Both the position numbers and the translations under genes were made by a program. A DNA stretch of 64,000 bases from Methyloligella sp. Its GTDB lineage: Bacteria > Pseudomonadota > Alphaproteobacteria > Rhizobiales > HXMU1428-3. The notes beneath the pieces are model-generated. The model saw only the letters and a list, made by a program, of their open reading frames with translations. It did not search any database and was not told where the DNA came from. This document shows, piece by piece, positions 19,674 through 28,599 of the stretch. How positions within the stretch are numbered: position 1 is the first letter of the stretch; each line of letters starts with the position of its first letter. Location of the stretch: assembly GCA_021604645.1 (NCBI GenBank), contig BQJJ01000009.1, positions 122,037 through 186,036 of the forward strand, read 5' to 3'.

Positions 19674-20483
19674 ATGTTTTTCTATCTCTCAAAAATAGTT
19701 TGGTTCTTTCTGCAACCATCTGCATTTTGTGCGTTTCTGATTATAGCTGGTGTAATTCTCACCAAAACCAGATGGGAAAAAACAGGAAAATTAGCCGTAA
19801 AAGTAGGCGCAATCGGTGTGTTACTCGTTGCCTTTAGCCCCTTTGGCCGTCAATTGATGATCCCCCTAGAAGATCGTTTCTCGCTCATTACCTTTGAAGA
19901 GCAAAAGAAGAAAAAGGTTGATGGTATCGTTGTTCTTGGTGGCACTGTTCATATGTATGTGTCTGACCAAAGAGGTGTACCCTCAATCGTCAGTGGTGCA
20001 GAGAGGATTATTGAGGCCGTTAAATTAGCTACACACTTCAAGGAAGCAAAAATAGTGCTTTCTGGTGGCCCCAACACATTTGTTAAAAATCCGACCCCAG
20101 ATGCGGTTATTGTGAAACAACTAATGGTTGATATGGGTATTGATGGCAAACGCATCCTTGTTGAAGGAAAATCACGAAACACATGGGAAAACGCCGTTTT
20201 TGCAAAAAAACTGGCTCAGCCCAAAAAAGGCGAAAATTGGCTATTGGTCACGTCTGCTTATCATATGCCCCGTGCAATGGGCACCTTCAGACAAGCAGAA
20301 TTTGAGGTCGCAGCCTATCCGGTTGATTATTACACCGGCGGCGAAACATCCCGTTTTTCACCCTTCTATTACGCAATGGATGGCGTAACAATCACAGATA
20401 CAGCGGCCAAGGAGTGGCTAGGGTTGATCGTCTATAAGCTCACTGGGCGTAGTAGTGGTTTCTTTCCAAAGCCCCAGCTTTAG
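19674..20483 (+). CDS. YdcF/ElyC-like DUF218 membrane protein
   Basis: 269 residues with two N-terminal transmembrane segments (about 5-28 and 40-62). The DUF218 fold follows: VDGIVVLGG, VLSGGP, SRNTWENA and LLVTSAYHMPRAM. Members such as ElyC and SanA affect envelope or peptidoglycan integrity; the chemical activity is not established. No strong ribosome site precedes the ATG. It stands alone between the rpoD terminator and panD. Confidence 0.85.
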   Translation: MFFYLSKIVWFFLQPSAFCAFLIIAGVILTKTRWEKTGKLAVKVGAIGVLLVAFSPFGRQLMIPLEDRFSLITFEEQKKKKVDGIVVLGGTVHMYVSDQRGVPSIVSGAERIIEAVKLATHFKEAKIVLSGGPNTFVKNPTPDAVIVKQLMVDMGIDGKRILVEGKSRNTWENAVFAKKLAQPKKGENWLLVTSAYHMPRAMGTFRQAEFEVAAYPVDYYTGGETSRFSPFYYAMDGVTITDTAAKEWLGLIVYKLTGRSSGFFPKPQL

Positions 20484-20631
20484 ACGCTAAAATGCCCCTG
20501 ATACTTTTGTACATGAAAGTGAATGATTACGCAGGTGCAGCATTTTTTTAAATGTGGCCTTGCATTTTGCCTAAAAAACACCCATATATCATTTTGAATG
20601 AACAGTTGAGATAGAATAAGGGACGTTTTTG

Positions 20632-20991
20632 ATGCAATTAAATATGCTCAAAGCAAAACTTCACCGTGCAACAGTCACTTTTTGCGACCTTGATTATGAA
20701 GGCTCCATCGCCATTGATCAGGACTTATTAGAAAGTGCCGGAATTTTGCCATTCGAACAGGTTGATATTTACAACATCACCAATGGCGAACGGTTGACGA
20801 CCTATGCAATCCCAGCTGAGCGCGGTTCAAAAGAATTTGGCCTCAACGGTGCCGCAGCCCGAAAAGCGGCCAGAGGCGATGAAATTATTGTCTGTACATA
20901 TTGCTCGATGCCAGCTGAGCAAGCACGCAACTATCAACCCGTTGTTGTGTTGCTAGATGAAGATAATAACATCAAAAAAACAGCTAATTAA
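20632..20991 (+). CDS. panD: Aspartate 1-decarboxylase PanD
   Basis: Decarboxylates aspartate to beta-alanine for pantothenate and CoA synthesis. 119 residues. The Gly24-Ser25 self-cleavage site that creates the pyruvoyl cofactor is present (YEGS), and numbering from ATG 20632 puts it at the canonical position, which with AAGGGACG upstream decides against the TTG at 20629. Other conserved parts are [18 protein letters not shown] and [18 protein letters not shown] Glu precedes the Gly where Val is commonest. It is monocistronic with a terminator downstream. Confidence 0.93.
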   Translation: MQLNMLKAKLHRATVTFCDLDYEGSIAIDQDLLESAGILPFEQVDIYNITNGERLTTYAIPAERGSKEFGLNGAAARKAARGDEIIVCTYCSMPAEQARNYQPVVVLLDEDNNIKKTAN

Positions 20992-21033
20992 AACTTGAAT
21001 AAAAGCCTGGTTCGTTTAGGCAGCATAAAAACA

Positions 21034-21068
21034 AAAAACCAGAGATGTTAAAATCATCTCTGGTTTTT
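21034..21068. terminator. Bidirectional terminator between panD and the SIMPL gene
   Basis: A perfect 14-bp stem, AAAAACCAGAGATG (21034-21047) with CATCTCTGGTTTTT (21055-21068), has A-run and T-run flanks and can serve both converging genes. Confidence 0.9.
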
Positions 21069-21129
21069 CAGTTTTGCATTTACCGTTCTGGTTACTCCTG
21101 AGCACTGAGCTTGAACAAAGGAACTCTGT

Positions 21130-21861
21130 TTAGTCGAGTTCCCAGCTAATTGTAACGCTGACACTAAGTTGCTGTTCTCCGCCTGAAATCGGAACAGAAG
21201 TGGCTTCAGCTGCAAGGCTGCGAGCCATGGGGACCGGATGGTTTCCAGCATGGCGTGAGCTTTCACTAATCACCATGACCTTACCAAGTTTCACACCAGC
21301 AGCTTCTGTATATAGCTGCGCCTTACGTTTTGCTTTCTCAACGGCCTTTTTGCGTGCCTTATCTTTAATTTCATCTGCATTGGAAACGTAAAAGCGAATA
21401 CCATGAACCTGATTTGAGCCAGCAGAAACAACTTTATCAAGCAAAGGGCCAAGTGCTTTCACATCTTGGACCTGCACTCGTACGTTATTGGAGACTTTAT
21501 AGCCGCGCACCTTAGTAGGGCGTCCATCTTTAAAATGTTGATATTCAGCGTGAATAGAAAAGTTAGAAGTTAGAATGTACTTTTCTTCAACGCCATTCTC
21601 TTTAAGAGTTGCGATGATCTGATTCATATTTACATTATTTAACGTAAGTGCATCTTTAGCGGTCTCAGCCTTGCTAGAAACCCCTAGTGTAATCTCAACT
21701 CTATCAGGAGTAGCGCCAATACTAGCACTCCCTGTCATCGTAATAGTGCGCGGTGTCGGGTCATCAGCAAGCGCTTCAGTTTGACCCAAAATTGTTTGTG
21801 ACATAAAAATTACTCCTAAAATCATTCCAGAAGCAAAAAATTGTTTAAAATTAACGCTCAT
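21130..21861 (-). CDS. SIMPL-domain (DUF541) periplasmic protein
   Basis: 243 residues with a signal peptide (cleavage near ALA-DD). The mature part is one SIMPL/DUF541 domain: TITMTGSASIGATPDRVEI, GYKVSNNVRV, and near the end KAKRKAQLYTEAAGVKLGKV. Family members are exported and often linked to oxidative stress, with unclear activity. ATG 21861 is preferred over 21873 because GAGG is spaced six bases ahead of it. Confidence 0.88.
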   Translation of the reverse strand: MSVNFKQFFASGMILGVIFMSQTILGQTEALADDPTPRTITMTGSASIGATPDRVEITLGVSSKAETAKDALTLNNVNMNQIIATLKENGVEEKYILTSNFSIHAEYQHFKDGRPTKVRGYKVSNNVRVQVQDVKALGPLLDKVVSAGSNQVHGIRFYVSNADEIKDKARKKAVEKAKRKAQLYTEAAGVKLGKVMVISESSRHAGNHPVPMARSLAAEATSVPISGGEQQLSVSVTISWELD

Positions 21862-21997
21862 AAAAACCCTCATTAAGAATTTTGCCTTTAAATATCACCA
21901 GATTATGGAGAAACGTAACTCTAATATTGCATGAAACTTCGCTATGAGCTATAGCTTCCATTCTCTAAGAATGAGCCGCACATTTGCGGCATGATTA

Positions 21998-22074
21998 GGG
22001 CCAGTAGCTCAGTTGGTTAGAGCCGGCCGCTCATAACGGTCTGGTCGTAGGTTCGAGTCCTACCTGGCCCACCA
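21998..22074 (+). tRNA. tRNA with CAT anticodon (Ile2-lysidine or elongator Met)
   Basis: A complete 77-base cloverleaf with encoded CCA. Acceptor GGGCCAG/CTGGCCC is fully paired; D stem GCTC/GAGC; anticodon stem GGCCG/CGGTC with loop CTCATAA; T arm GTAGG-TTCGAGT-CCTAC. A loop CTCATAA and the variable loop TGGTC fit tRNA-Ile2, where C34 becomes lysidine, but elongator tRNA-Met cannot be excluded by eye. A GCCGCA/TGCGGC hairpin sits just upstream (21975-21990). Confidence 0.93.
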
Positions 22075-22195
22075 TTTCCTTAAAAAAGAGCCCTTTTAAA
22101 ATATAAACTAAGATCTTCTTTTTGGGGAGGGGCTATCCAATTAAAAAAATACTTAATAGATACGGATAACGTCCTAATTTTTAAGTAGAACAAAG

Positions 22196-22226
22196 AAAAA
22201 ACCGGTCTTTTTATAAAAAAGACCGG
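22196..22226 (-). terminator. Terminator of the peroxiredoxin gene
   Basis: Read on the minus strand, CCGGTCTTTTTTA/TAAAAAGACCGG is followed by a T-run. It lies 28 bases beyond the stop codon. Confidence 0.85.
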
Positions 22227-22253
22227 CCTGGAAATATTTAAGTTAGAACTAAC

Positions 22254-22847
22254 TTATGCTGCACTCTCTGAAAGGTAGGCAGCTGTTGATTCTCTTGTGG
22301 CAGAGATGCCTGTATCACCTTGCTTCCAATTAGCAGGACAAACCTCACCATGTTTTTCTGAGAATTGCAAAGCATCAACCATTCGTATCATTTCTTCAAC
22401 ATTGCGTCCAAGGGGAAGGTCATTAACAACCATATGACGAACAATGCCTTTCGCATCCAATAGATAGCTCGCTCTATAAGTGACACCGCAGTCAGTTAAT
22501 ATTCCAAGTTCAGTTGAGAGTTGCCGCTTAATATCAGCGATCATTGGGAATGAAACTTCACCTATTCCACCTTCATTCAATTCGGTTCGTCTCCAGGCTG
22601 CATGACAATGAGCACTATCAACTGACGCTGCTATGATTTTTACATTCCTTTTTTCAAATTCTGGAATAAGCTTATCGAATGTGACTATTTCAGTCGGACA
22701 AACAAATGTAAAATCTAGAGGATAAAAGAATACAATTTTATGCTGACCTTTAGCTTGGTCATGTATATTAAAATTATCAATGATTTCGCCGGTCTCAGAG
22801 ACCGCTGGTGTTGAAATATCTGGAAATCTATTTCCTACCATTATCAT
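22254..22847 (-). CDS. Typical 2-Cys peroxiredoxin (AhpC/Prx1 type)
   Basis: Reduces hydrogen peroxide and organic peroxides in the cytoplasm using a thiol partner. 197 residues with peroxidatic Cys50 in DFTFVCPTE and resolving Cys near 170 in EVCPANW, plus the active-site Arg region. AGGGAG stands 8 bases before the ATG. It lies downstream of the GMC/glyoxalase genes but has its own terminator and a gap of about 200 bases before it. Confidence 0.95.
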   Translation of the reverse strand: MIMVGNRFPDISTPAVSETGEIIDNFNIHDQAKGQHKIVFFYPLDFTFVCPTEIVTFDKLIPEFEKRNVKIIAASVDSAHCHAAWRRTELNEGGIGEVSFPMIADIKRQLSTELGILTDCGVTYRASYLLDAKGIVRHMVVNDLPLGRNVEEMIRMVDALQFSEKHGEVCPANWKQGDTGISATRESTAAYLSESAA

Positions 22848-22930
22848 ATCAAAAACTCCCTATATTATTCTAATTTTGCAAAAATTTGAGGGTGTATAAT
22901 TCCACCCTTCTATTTTTGAGTTTTAATTAA

Positions 22931-22985
22931 ATATAAAAAAACCAACCTATCCATCCAGAAGTCAGGGGAGAATGGATAGGTTGGT
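22931..22985 (-). terminator. Terminator of the GMC oxidoreductase operon
   Basis: On the minus strand a 13-bp stem (ACCAACCTATCCA, 22941-22953, with its complement at 22973-22985) is followed by TTTTTTATATT. Confidence 0.85.
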
Positions 22986-23051
22986 AAGCTCTAGTCGTCA
23001 AGTTCGGTCGTTGAGGATTGATAGCTCGACGAACTAGGAGAATACTAATTT

Positions 23052-24620
23052 TTATATGTTTCCTTTATTCATTTGATCAGCAATGTATTCAGCTTGTCTC
23101 GTAGCAAGTGCAACAATTGTTAGCGTAGGGTTCTCACAACCACCTGTTGTGAAAACGGAACCATCTGAAATAAATAAGTTCGGTATTTCATGTGAACGTC
23201 CCCACTTATTAACTACACCATCTCTATCCTTTTCTGACATTCTGTTGGTTCCTAAATTATGTGTGGAAGGATAAGGAGGTGTTGGGATTGTTCTAACCGC
23301 TCCTACTGCATCGTAAACTGCGGAGCCTTGTTTATATGCGTGTTCTCTCATTGCAATGTCATTTGGATGGTCATCAAAATGAACATTTGCAACAGGTAAT
23401 CCATGCGCATCTTTAGCCGTACTATGTAGACTAACGCGGTTGGTTTCTTGCGGCATATCTTCACCAACAAGCCACATGCCAGCCATATTTTCATATGAGT
23501 CGAGCGCTGTCGTGAAGGAACGTCCCCAAGCGCCTGGGTTAAGAAACGCGGCCATAAATGGTAAGCCAAGAGACAAAGTCTCCATTTCATAACCACCAAC
23601 AAAACCACGTTTCGTGTTATGTTTGGCTTCATCTTTAATGATGCCAGCCATAGTTGTTCCACGCCACATTTTAACCGGCTTATCGAAAATACCATAGACC
23701 GAACCGGTCATATGGCGCATATAGTTACGGCCGACATGTCCATAAGAGTTACCTAATCCATCAGGGAACATAGATGAATGTGAGTTAAGTAAAATCCGTG
23801 GGCTCTCAATAGAATTGCCCGCAAGACATACAACTCTGGCTTTTTGTTTATGCGTTTTGCCATCTTTATCGGCATAAACAACTGCTGTAACTTTTCCAGT
23901 TTTATCATGCTCAATTCTTAAGACATAACTCTCTGGTCGAACTTCAAGTTTGCCAGTTTCTTCACCTTTTGGAATTTCAGCATAAAGTGTTGACCATTTT
24001 GCGCCAAACTTACAGCCTTGAAAACAAAATCCCACTTGCTGACAACCTGGGCGTCCATCCCTTTCTTCTGAGTTAATTGCCATCTGTCCCGTGTGGACTT
24101 CTTTATAGCCAATTGCTTTGGCACCTTTTTCAAATACTTTAAAGTTATTATTTCCAGGTAACCCTTTAATACCGTTCGTACGTGTAACGCCCATACGGTC
24201 TTCGGCTTTGGCATAAAAAGGCTCTAATTCTTTGAGTGAGATTGGCCAATCAAGAAGGTTAGCCCCTTGGACGTTTCCATAAGTTGTTTTAGCTTTAAAT
24301 TCATGTTTCTGAAATCTAAGTGAAGCACCGGCCCAATGGGTTGTAGAGCCACCAACTGATTTTACAATCCACGCAGGTAATTGAGCAAAATCTTTTGCAA
24401 CACGCCACGAACCAGATGTCATTCGTTGATCTGACCAAGCAAGTTGAGAGAAACTATCCCATTCATCATTGATGAAGTCCTCAGTTTCATGTCTTTTGCC
24501 AGCTTCTAAAATTACGGTCTTAATACCTTTTAGAGCTAGGTCCGTTCCAACAACGCCACCACCTGCACCTGAACCAATTACCACAACAACTGATGAGTCA
24601 TCTTTGCTAAATTTAACCAT
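23052..24620 (-). CDS. GMC-family FAD-dependent oxidoreductase, large subunit
   Basis: 522 residues. The FAD-binding motif VIGSGAGGG lies at 14-22, followed by GTDLALKG and VILEAG. The GMC C-terminal domain is seen in STHNLGTNRMS and in GSVFTTGGCENPTLTIVALA. It oxidises an alcohol, aldose or polyol, passing electrons to the respiratory chain, probably through a membrane cytochrome not encoded here. ATG 24620 is chosen because GGAG lies 8 bases upstream. It starts 16 bases after the small-subunit gene and the pair forms one enzyme, as in gluconate/sorbitol dehydrogenases. Tat export of the complex would be driven by the small subunit. Confidence 0.9.
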   Translation of the reverse strand: MVKFSKDDSSVVVVIGSGAGGGVVGTDLALKGIKTVILEAGKRHETEDFINDEWDSFSQLAWSDQRMTSGSWRVAKDFAQLPAWIVKSVGGSTTHWAGASLRFQKHEFKAKTTYGNVQGANLLDWPISLKELEPFYAKAEDRMGVTRTNGIKGLPGNNNFKVFEKGAKAIGYKEVHTGQMAINSEERDGRPGCQQVGFCFQGCKFGAKWSTLYAEIPKGEETGKLEVRPESYVLRIEHDKTGKVTAVVYADKDGKTHKQKARVVCLAGNSIESPRILLNSHSSMFPDGLGNSYGHVGRNYMRHMTGSVYGIFDKPVKMWRGTTMAGIIKDEAKHNTKRGFVGGYEMETLSLGLPFMAAFLNPGAWGRSFTTALDSYENMAGMWLVGEDMPQETNRVSLHSTAKDAHGLPVANVHFDDHPNDIAMREHAYKQGSAVYDAVGAVRTIPTPPYPSTHNLGTNRMSEKDRDGVVNKWGRSHEIPNLFISDGSVFTTGGCENPTLTIVALATRQAEYIADQMNKGNI

Positions 24621-24636
24621 TTTAATTTCTCCTGTT

Positions 24637-25167
24637 TTATAGCCAGTCAATGTCGTTGAAGCCACGGTCTATGTAGCCACCATGTTCAAAAGATGCGCCT
24701 TGATAACCAAAGAGCGGCCACACTTCTTTCTGGTTGTAGATGCCAGTCACCAGGCTGCCACGTAGGGCTTGAAACATTGGAGTTGATTGGATGTTTTCTA
24801 ACAGGGAAGTTCGTTGTGATTCCAAACCTATATTTCTGTAATCAGTTCCGAATTGAGATTGAGATAAGCTATTGAGGACTTTTATTCCTTCTTCAATAGT
24901 GTCCTTGAGATCCTGCTTATCAAATCCTTTGCAGGCAACAGCATAATATCGATCTGCCAGACGATCATGAGGGTAAATATCTCTAGACATCTGGATTAAT
25001 GTGCTCATTGATTCAGGTGATAAATGTTGAACTTCTAATCCCCATGACTCTTTTGTAGAGACAAGTGCAGAACCTGATATAATAATTGCAGCTGCTCCAA
25101 CAGCCACACTTGATGACGCAATAAAGTCTCGTCTCGTAAGTGTGTTTTCTGTTTGCCGTTCTCCCAT
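24637..25167 (-). CDS. Gluconate 2-dehydrogenase subunit 3-family protein (Tat-exported)
   Basis: 176 residues with a twin-arginine signal (TRRDFIASSS then a hydrophobic stretch to about 40). The rest matches the small-subunit family of GMC dehydrogenases, with LIQMSRDIYPHDRLADRYYA and the C-terminal WPLFGYQGASFEHGGYIDRGF. It chaperones and co-exports the FAD subunit through Tat to the periplasm. First of the two enzyme genes; about 80 bases separate it from the glyoxalase gene upstream on the same strand. Confidence 0.9.
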   Translation of the reverse strand: MGERQTENTLTRRDFIASSSVAVGAAAIIISGSALVSTKESWGLEVQHLSPESMSTLIQMSRDIYPHDRLADRYYAVACKGFDKQDLKDTIEEGIKVLNSLSQSQFGTDYRNIGLESQRTSLLENIQSTPMFQALRGSLVTGIYNQKEVWPLFGYQGASFEHGGYIDRGFNDIDWL

Positions 25168-25246
25168 ATTAATCCTCCCAGAATTTCTATAAGTAGCTAT
25201 TTGTTTAAAATTATTTTTACTTTAGAGGCAAAGCCTCTTGAGAATT

Positions 25247-25645
25247 TTACTGAAAGCGCCCCATTTTCTGGAGGACTTCAATTTTGTATCCATCAGGATC
25301 AGTCACGAAAAAAAACTTCGCCTTGAGTGTCGGGTGAGAATTAAACTCAACTAAATTTTGTGGATTGAGATTAAGTTTAGTTAATCGCTGATGTTCAGCT
25401 TCCACGTCATCAACTACAACAGCAATATGACCATAGCCATTTCCCAGGTCATAGGGATCAGTTTGTGATTTATTTACAGTCAATTCGAGTTCAAAGTTCG
25501 AGTGTCTGTTTTTAAGATAAATCAAAACAAAATCATCAAAATCAAACCGCTCAAAAATTTCAAGGCCAAAAGCCTGTTCATAAAACTTAGTAGATTTTTC
25601 TTCATCAATGACCCTAACCATTGAATGAATTAATTTAGCGGTCAT
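25247..25645 (-). CDS. gloA: Lactoylglutathione lyase (glyoxalase I)
   Basis: Converts the hemithioacetal of methylglyoxal and glutathione to S-lactoylglutathione. 132 residues, VOC fold with both beta-alpha-beta-beta-beta modules. The four metal ligands of GloA can be placed: His7 (IHSMVRV), Glu in FELELTV, His in GYGHIAV and Glu in YKIEVLQ. Also DPDGYKIEV near the end. It is the first gene of a likely three-gene unit with the GMC dehydrogenase, suggesting it detoxifies an aldehyde arising in the same pathway. Confidence 0.88.
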   Translation of the reverse strand: MTAKLIHSMVRVIDEEKSTKFYEQAFGLEIFERFDFDDFVLIYLKNRHSNFELELTVNKSQTDPYDLGNGYGHIAVVVDDVEAEHQRLTKLNLNPQNLVEFNSHPTLKAKFFFVTDPDGYKIEVLQKMGRFQ

Positions 25646-25783
25646 AAGTCTAACTCTCTCTTTGTTTGAAGCATTTTCTTTTCAATCAGATAGAGCTGTA
25701 GATATTCAAACGGGATAATAACGAAGACACTTGAAATGTTTTTTTAAAAGCAACCCTGTAGTGATTGCAGCTAAAAAATAACT

Positions 25784-25876
25784 ATGAAGAAATTAAAAAA
25801 TTTTTTCGTAGGAGTGATAACGTTTTTAATATTTTGTTTTGCAACCCCAGTCTATCAAGACATTTTTCGAATATAA
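25784..25876 (+). CDS. Possible 30-residue membrane peptide
   Basis: ATG followed by 30 codons: a basic start (MKKLKNFF) and one hydrophobic segment (VGVITFLIFCFA). It looks like a signal or membrane peptide but has no clear ribosome site and lies in very AT-rich DNA, where such frames arise by chance. Confidence 0.2.
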   Translation: MKKLKNFFVGVITFLIFCFATPVYQDIFRI

Positions 25877-25896
25877 TTAGGCCTCAAAAAAATAAG

Positions 25897-25914
25897 GTAG
25901 TAGCTAACTACTAC
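25897..25914. promoter_or_regulatory. 18-bp palindromic operator candidate, site 1
   Basis: GTAGTAGCTAACTACTAC, a perfect inverted repeat, preceded by G and followed by AA. It lies 252 bases upstream of gloA and belongs to the same family as the sites at 26955, 42348 and 43343. Confidence 0.55.
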
Positions 25915-26428
25915 AAACAGTTTGACATGCTTTATTTTCTAAAAAAACAGAGCGTTTTTTACCAACTCCATTTGGAACGTAAATATTTTTTACAATAGTA
26001 AAAAAACAATACGATTGGTGATGTAAAGAATGTTTACGCATTGAAATTATTGTCTTTTTTGAGTTGAAAAAGCATGCTTTTACTTTACATGAAGGTAGGG
26101 TTTTTGGTAATAATAATTTAACAATATCGGACCAAAGCTTAAAAATATTAAGCAAAAAAACTGATGAAATTATGATGAAATTATAAGGAGTCTTTATAAT
26201 TCTAAGTTTTTTCTAATCACTATTTAAACAATAATTTTGTGACTTAAAAAAAAAGAAAAACTGGTGCGACTTAAAGCTCAGACGTCTGATGAATAACTCT
26301 TTTCTAGATATAAAACGATCGTTTGTTCTTTGAGTTTATTGTTGTTTGAATTCTGGGTTCTGAAGTGAAAAATAAATAGCTATTGCTGGTGTTGAACAGA
26401 CTTAATTTAGAAAGAAACAGGTGGATCA

Positions 26429-26758
26429 ATGTGTGAGATATTTTCTAAACAGCCGATAGAGGCTTATTCTTCTCAAACACGATCAGTTCGTTTATCCGGA
26501 CACGCTACGAGCATTCGCCTTGAAGGCGCTTATTGGAAAATTTTAGAAGAAATGGCTCGAAAGCAAGATATGAGTTTGGGGCGGTTTCTATCACTTATGT
26601 ATGATGAAGTTCTCGAGCTAACAAATGATGAAGAATCTATATCATCTAATTTTACCTCACTCTTAAGATGTGCATGTCTGACATATTCTTCCAAGGTGAA
26701 AGAAGACGAAATGAGCAATACTCCTCACTTTAAGATCAAGCAGTGTGTTAACTCTTGA
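26429..26758 (+). CDS. Ribbon-helix-helix domain protein
   Basis: 109 residues. Residues 17-60 (RSVRLSGHATSIRLEGAYWK, then EEMARKQDMSLGRFL) match the RHH_4 ribbon-helix-helix family of alphaproteobacteria, a DNA-binding fold in which the first strand contacts the major groove. The remaining third is not recognised and carries several cysteines. Its targets are unknown. AGGTGG precedes the ATG closely. Confidence 0.8.
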   Translation: MCEIFSKQPIEAYSSQTRSVRLSGHATSIRLEGAYWKILEEMARKQDMSLGRFLSLMYDEVLELTNDEESISSNFTSLLRCACLTYSSKVKEDEMSNTPHFKIKQCVNS

Positions 26759-27082
26759 AACAACTTTTAGCTGAAAATGTTTTGATTGGGTAGCGTCGTT
26801 TCATAATAAATAGATTGCTCTGAAAATCATGTGAAGAATAAAAACAAACCTCTTTCTAAAAAAGTTGTCTTGTTGAAAACACATGTAATTGGGTAAATTT
26901 TCAGCCAGTAGGTTTGGTTATTTCTCCCCAAGTAAAATTAGTGGATAAGGCGGTGTAGTATGGGGGTACTGCCCATTGTAAATGATTCTGCTGTTTAAAT
27001 TTTAATTATCTACTTTAGTAGGAAAGTGATGCGTGAAAATTTTGAGTTTAAAGAATTAAATACGTTTCAGGATGGGGGAACC
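26759..27082. promoter_or_regulatory. Porin promoter region with operator candidate, site 2
   Basis: This 324-base gap carries GTAGTATGGGGGTACTGC at 26955-26972, one base short of a full 6+6 palindrome, immediately followed by CCATTGTA. The site is 110 bases before the porin start. The segment GGTACTGCCCATTGTA recurs in slightly changed form at 43440. No gene is seen in the gap. Confidence 0.5.
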
Positions 27083-28426
27083 ATGCAATTAAAATTTAAA
27101 AGTTTGAGTTTGGGAGGTATAGCCTTCTTACTCTTGGGATCTGCTTCAACATCTTATGCTGCTGACTTAGGTGGTGATTGTTGTTCAGATTTAGAAGAAA
27201 GAGTTGCTGTTTTAGAAGCAACAACAGCTCGAAAGGGAAACAGAAAAGTTTCTCTAGTCGTTTCAGGCAGTGTCAATACAGCTATATTTGCTTGGGATGA
27301 TGGCATTGATAGTGATGTTTATGTTGGGGATGATAATAGTTATACAATTTCTAATGTACTGAGATTTCACGGTTCAGCTAAAATCAACAGTGAATGGACA
27401 GCAGGTTATAAAATAGCAATTGATATTCTTGGTGATGGTTCCGGTGGTGCTATCTTAGGAATCAATCAAGCAAATGATGATGCGTCATTGCTTCCAGGTA
27501 TCAATCAAACAGAAAGCTATATGTATGTTGAGAACAAACAATTAGGTAGATTGAGTTGGGGTTTTTTAAGTGGTGCAGCTGATAATTCTGCAGCACTGGT
27601 TGATCCGTCAGGTAGTTATTGGGCAAGTCTAGCACCAATCTTTAGAGGTCAAGGTTTTTTTCTTAGAAACTCTAATGGTGCCACTTACAATAATACTGCA
27701 GGCCTTACAGGCACTGCCTCAACTGTAGGTTCTGGTACTAATTTGAATTGGGGTGATTTTGCCCAGTGTCAGACACTTGGTGGAGTTGGTGTCGGTACAG
27801 ACTGTAATGGTCTCTCAACAAATGGTGTTTTATATGATTCACCCGTCATTGCTGGCTTTCAACTCTCTGTAGGTTGGGGCGAAGACGACTATCTTGATGT
27901 CGCGCTTAAATATAACGATACAATAAATGATTTTCTTGTAAGTGCTGCAGCAGCCTATACTGATAACAGCGATAACAATAGTGAAACTGAATATTATCAA
28001 GTTCAAGTTGGCTTTCTGCATCAACCAACAGGCATCTTTGCTATAGGTTCTTATGGTAATGAAGTTAGAGATACATTTAATGGAACCGCCAGACCAGTTG
28101 GTATGGAAAAAAATGCAGAAGCTTATTGGTTTAAAGCTGGTATTAAACAACAATACAATTCACTTGGTAAAACAGCGATTTTTGCTGACTATGGCGAATA
28201 TAAAGATCAATTTGGAGTGAACATCTTTAATGCAGGTGTTACTGGCTCAACCTACTCAAGGTACGGAGTTGGTATTAATCAATGGATTGATGCAGCTAGT
28301 ATGCAAATTTATGGCCGTTGGGTACGCTTTGAACTTGATGTTGAAGGCACTGGAGCGGTTGTAAATGATTTGAATAATGCTGAAGATTTGGACCTCTTTG
28401 TATTAGGCGGAGTAATCTTCTTTTAA
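27083..28426 (+). CDS. Outer-membrane porin of the Rhizobiales Porin_2 type
   Basis: 447 residues from ATG 27083 (GGGGGA upstream; the longer frame from 27026 is not family-like). A signal peptide ends at SYAADLGG. The mature N-terminus CCSDLEERVAVLEATT with the short coiled coil and ARKGNRKVSL...VSGSVN...WDDG is typical of porins in Hyphomicrobiales. The rest is Gly/Asn/Tyr-rich beta-barrel sequence ending in Phe (GGVIFF), the usual outer-membrane insertion signal. It forms a trimeric diffusion channel. The promoter has a palindrome shared with the GMC and DUF1097 regions. Confidence 0.93.
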   Translation: MQLKFKSLSLGGIAFLLLGSASTSYAADLGGDCCSDLEERVAVLEATTARKGNRKVSLVVSGSVNTAIFAWDDGIDSDVYVGDDNSYTISNVLRFHGSAKINSEWTAGYKIAIDILGDGSGGAILGINQANDDASLLPGINQTESYMYVENKQLGRLSWGFLSGAADNSAALVDPSGSYWASLAPIFRGQGFFLRNSNGATYNNTAGLTGTASTVGSGTNLNWGDFAQCQTLGGVGVGTDCNGLSTNGVLYDSPVIAGFQLSVGWGEDDYLDVALKYNDTINDFLVSAAAAYTDNSDNNSETEYYQVQVGFLHQPTGIFAIGSYGNEVRDTFNGTARPVGMEKNAEAYWFKAGIKQQYNSLGKTAIFADYGEYKDQFGVNIFNAGVTGSTYSRYGVGINQWIDAASMQIYGRWVRFELDVEGTGAVVNDLNNAEDLDLFVLGGVIFF

Positions 28427-28446
28427 TCCGTTTCAAAGCTAAAAAT

Positions 28447-28474
28447 AAAAGGGGTGCTTCATCACCTCTTTTAT
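28447..28474 (+). terminator. Terminator of the porin gene
   Basis: AAAAGGGGTG and CACCTCTTTT flank a CTTCAT loop, followed by TTATTT. Confidence 0.8.
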
Positions 28475-28599
28475 TTCGATCCTCTAAGGTTTGATGCCTT
28501 GTTAATTGTCGATCTTTAATGTTTTAGATCCGATGAAAGTCAACAAACCAATGAAATTTCTTAAGTATAAAAACTCTTCAAACTTCATGGGATGGTGTG

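Larger units (their letters stand above)
25646..26428. other. Long AT-rich intergenic region with a palindromic operator candidate
   Basis: 783 bases between gloA and the ribbon-helix-helix gene. It holds the 18-bp palindrome at 25897-25914 and one possible small membrane ORF; otherwise I see nothing. Base composition is strikingly AT-rich. Confidence 0.5.

Noticed and set aside
25765..25998. 77-codon frame in the AT-rich gap
   Set aside because: No ribosome site and composition dictated by AT-rich DNA; it also crosses a perfect palindrome.
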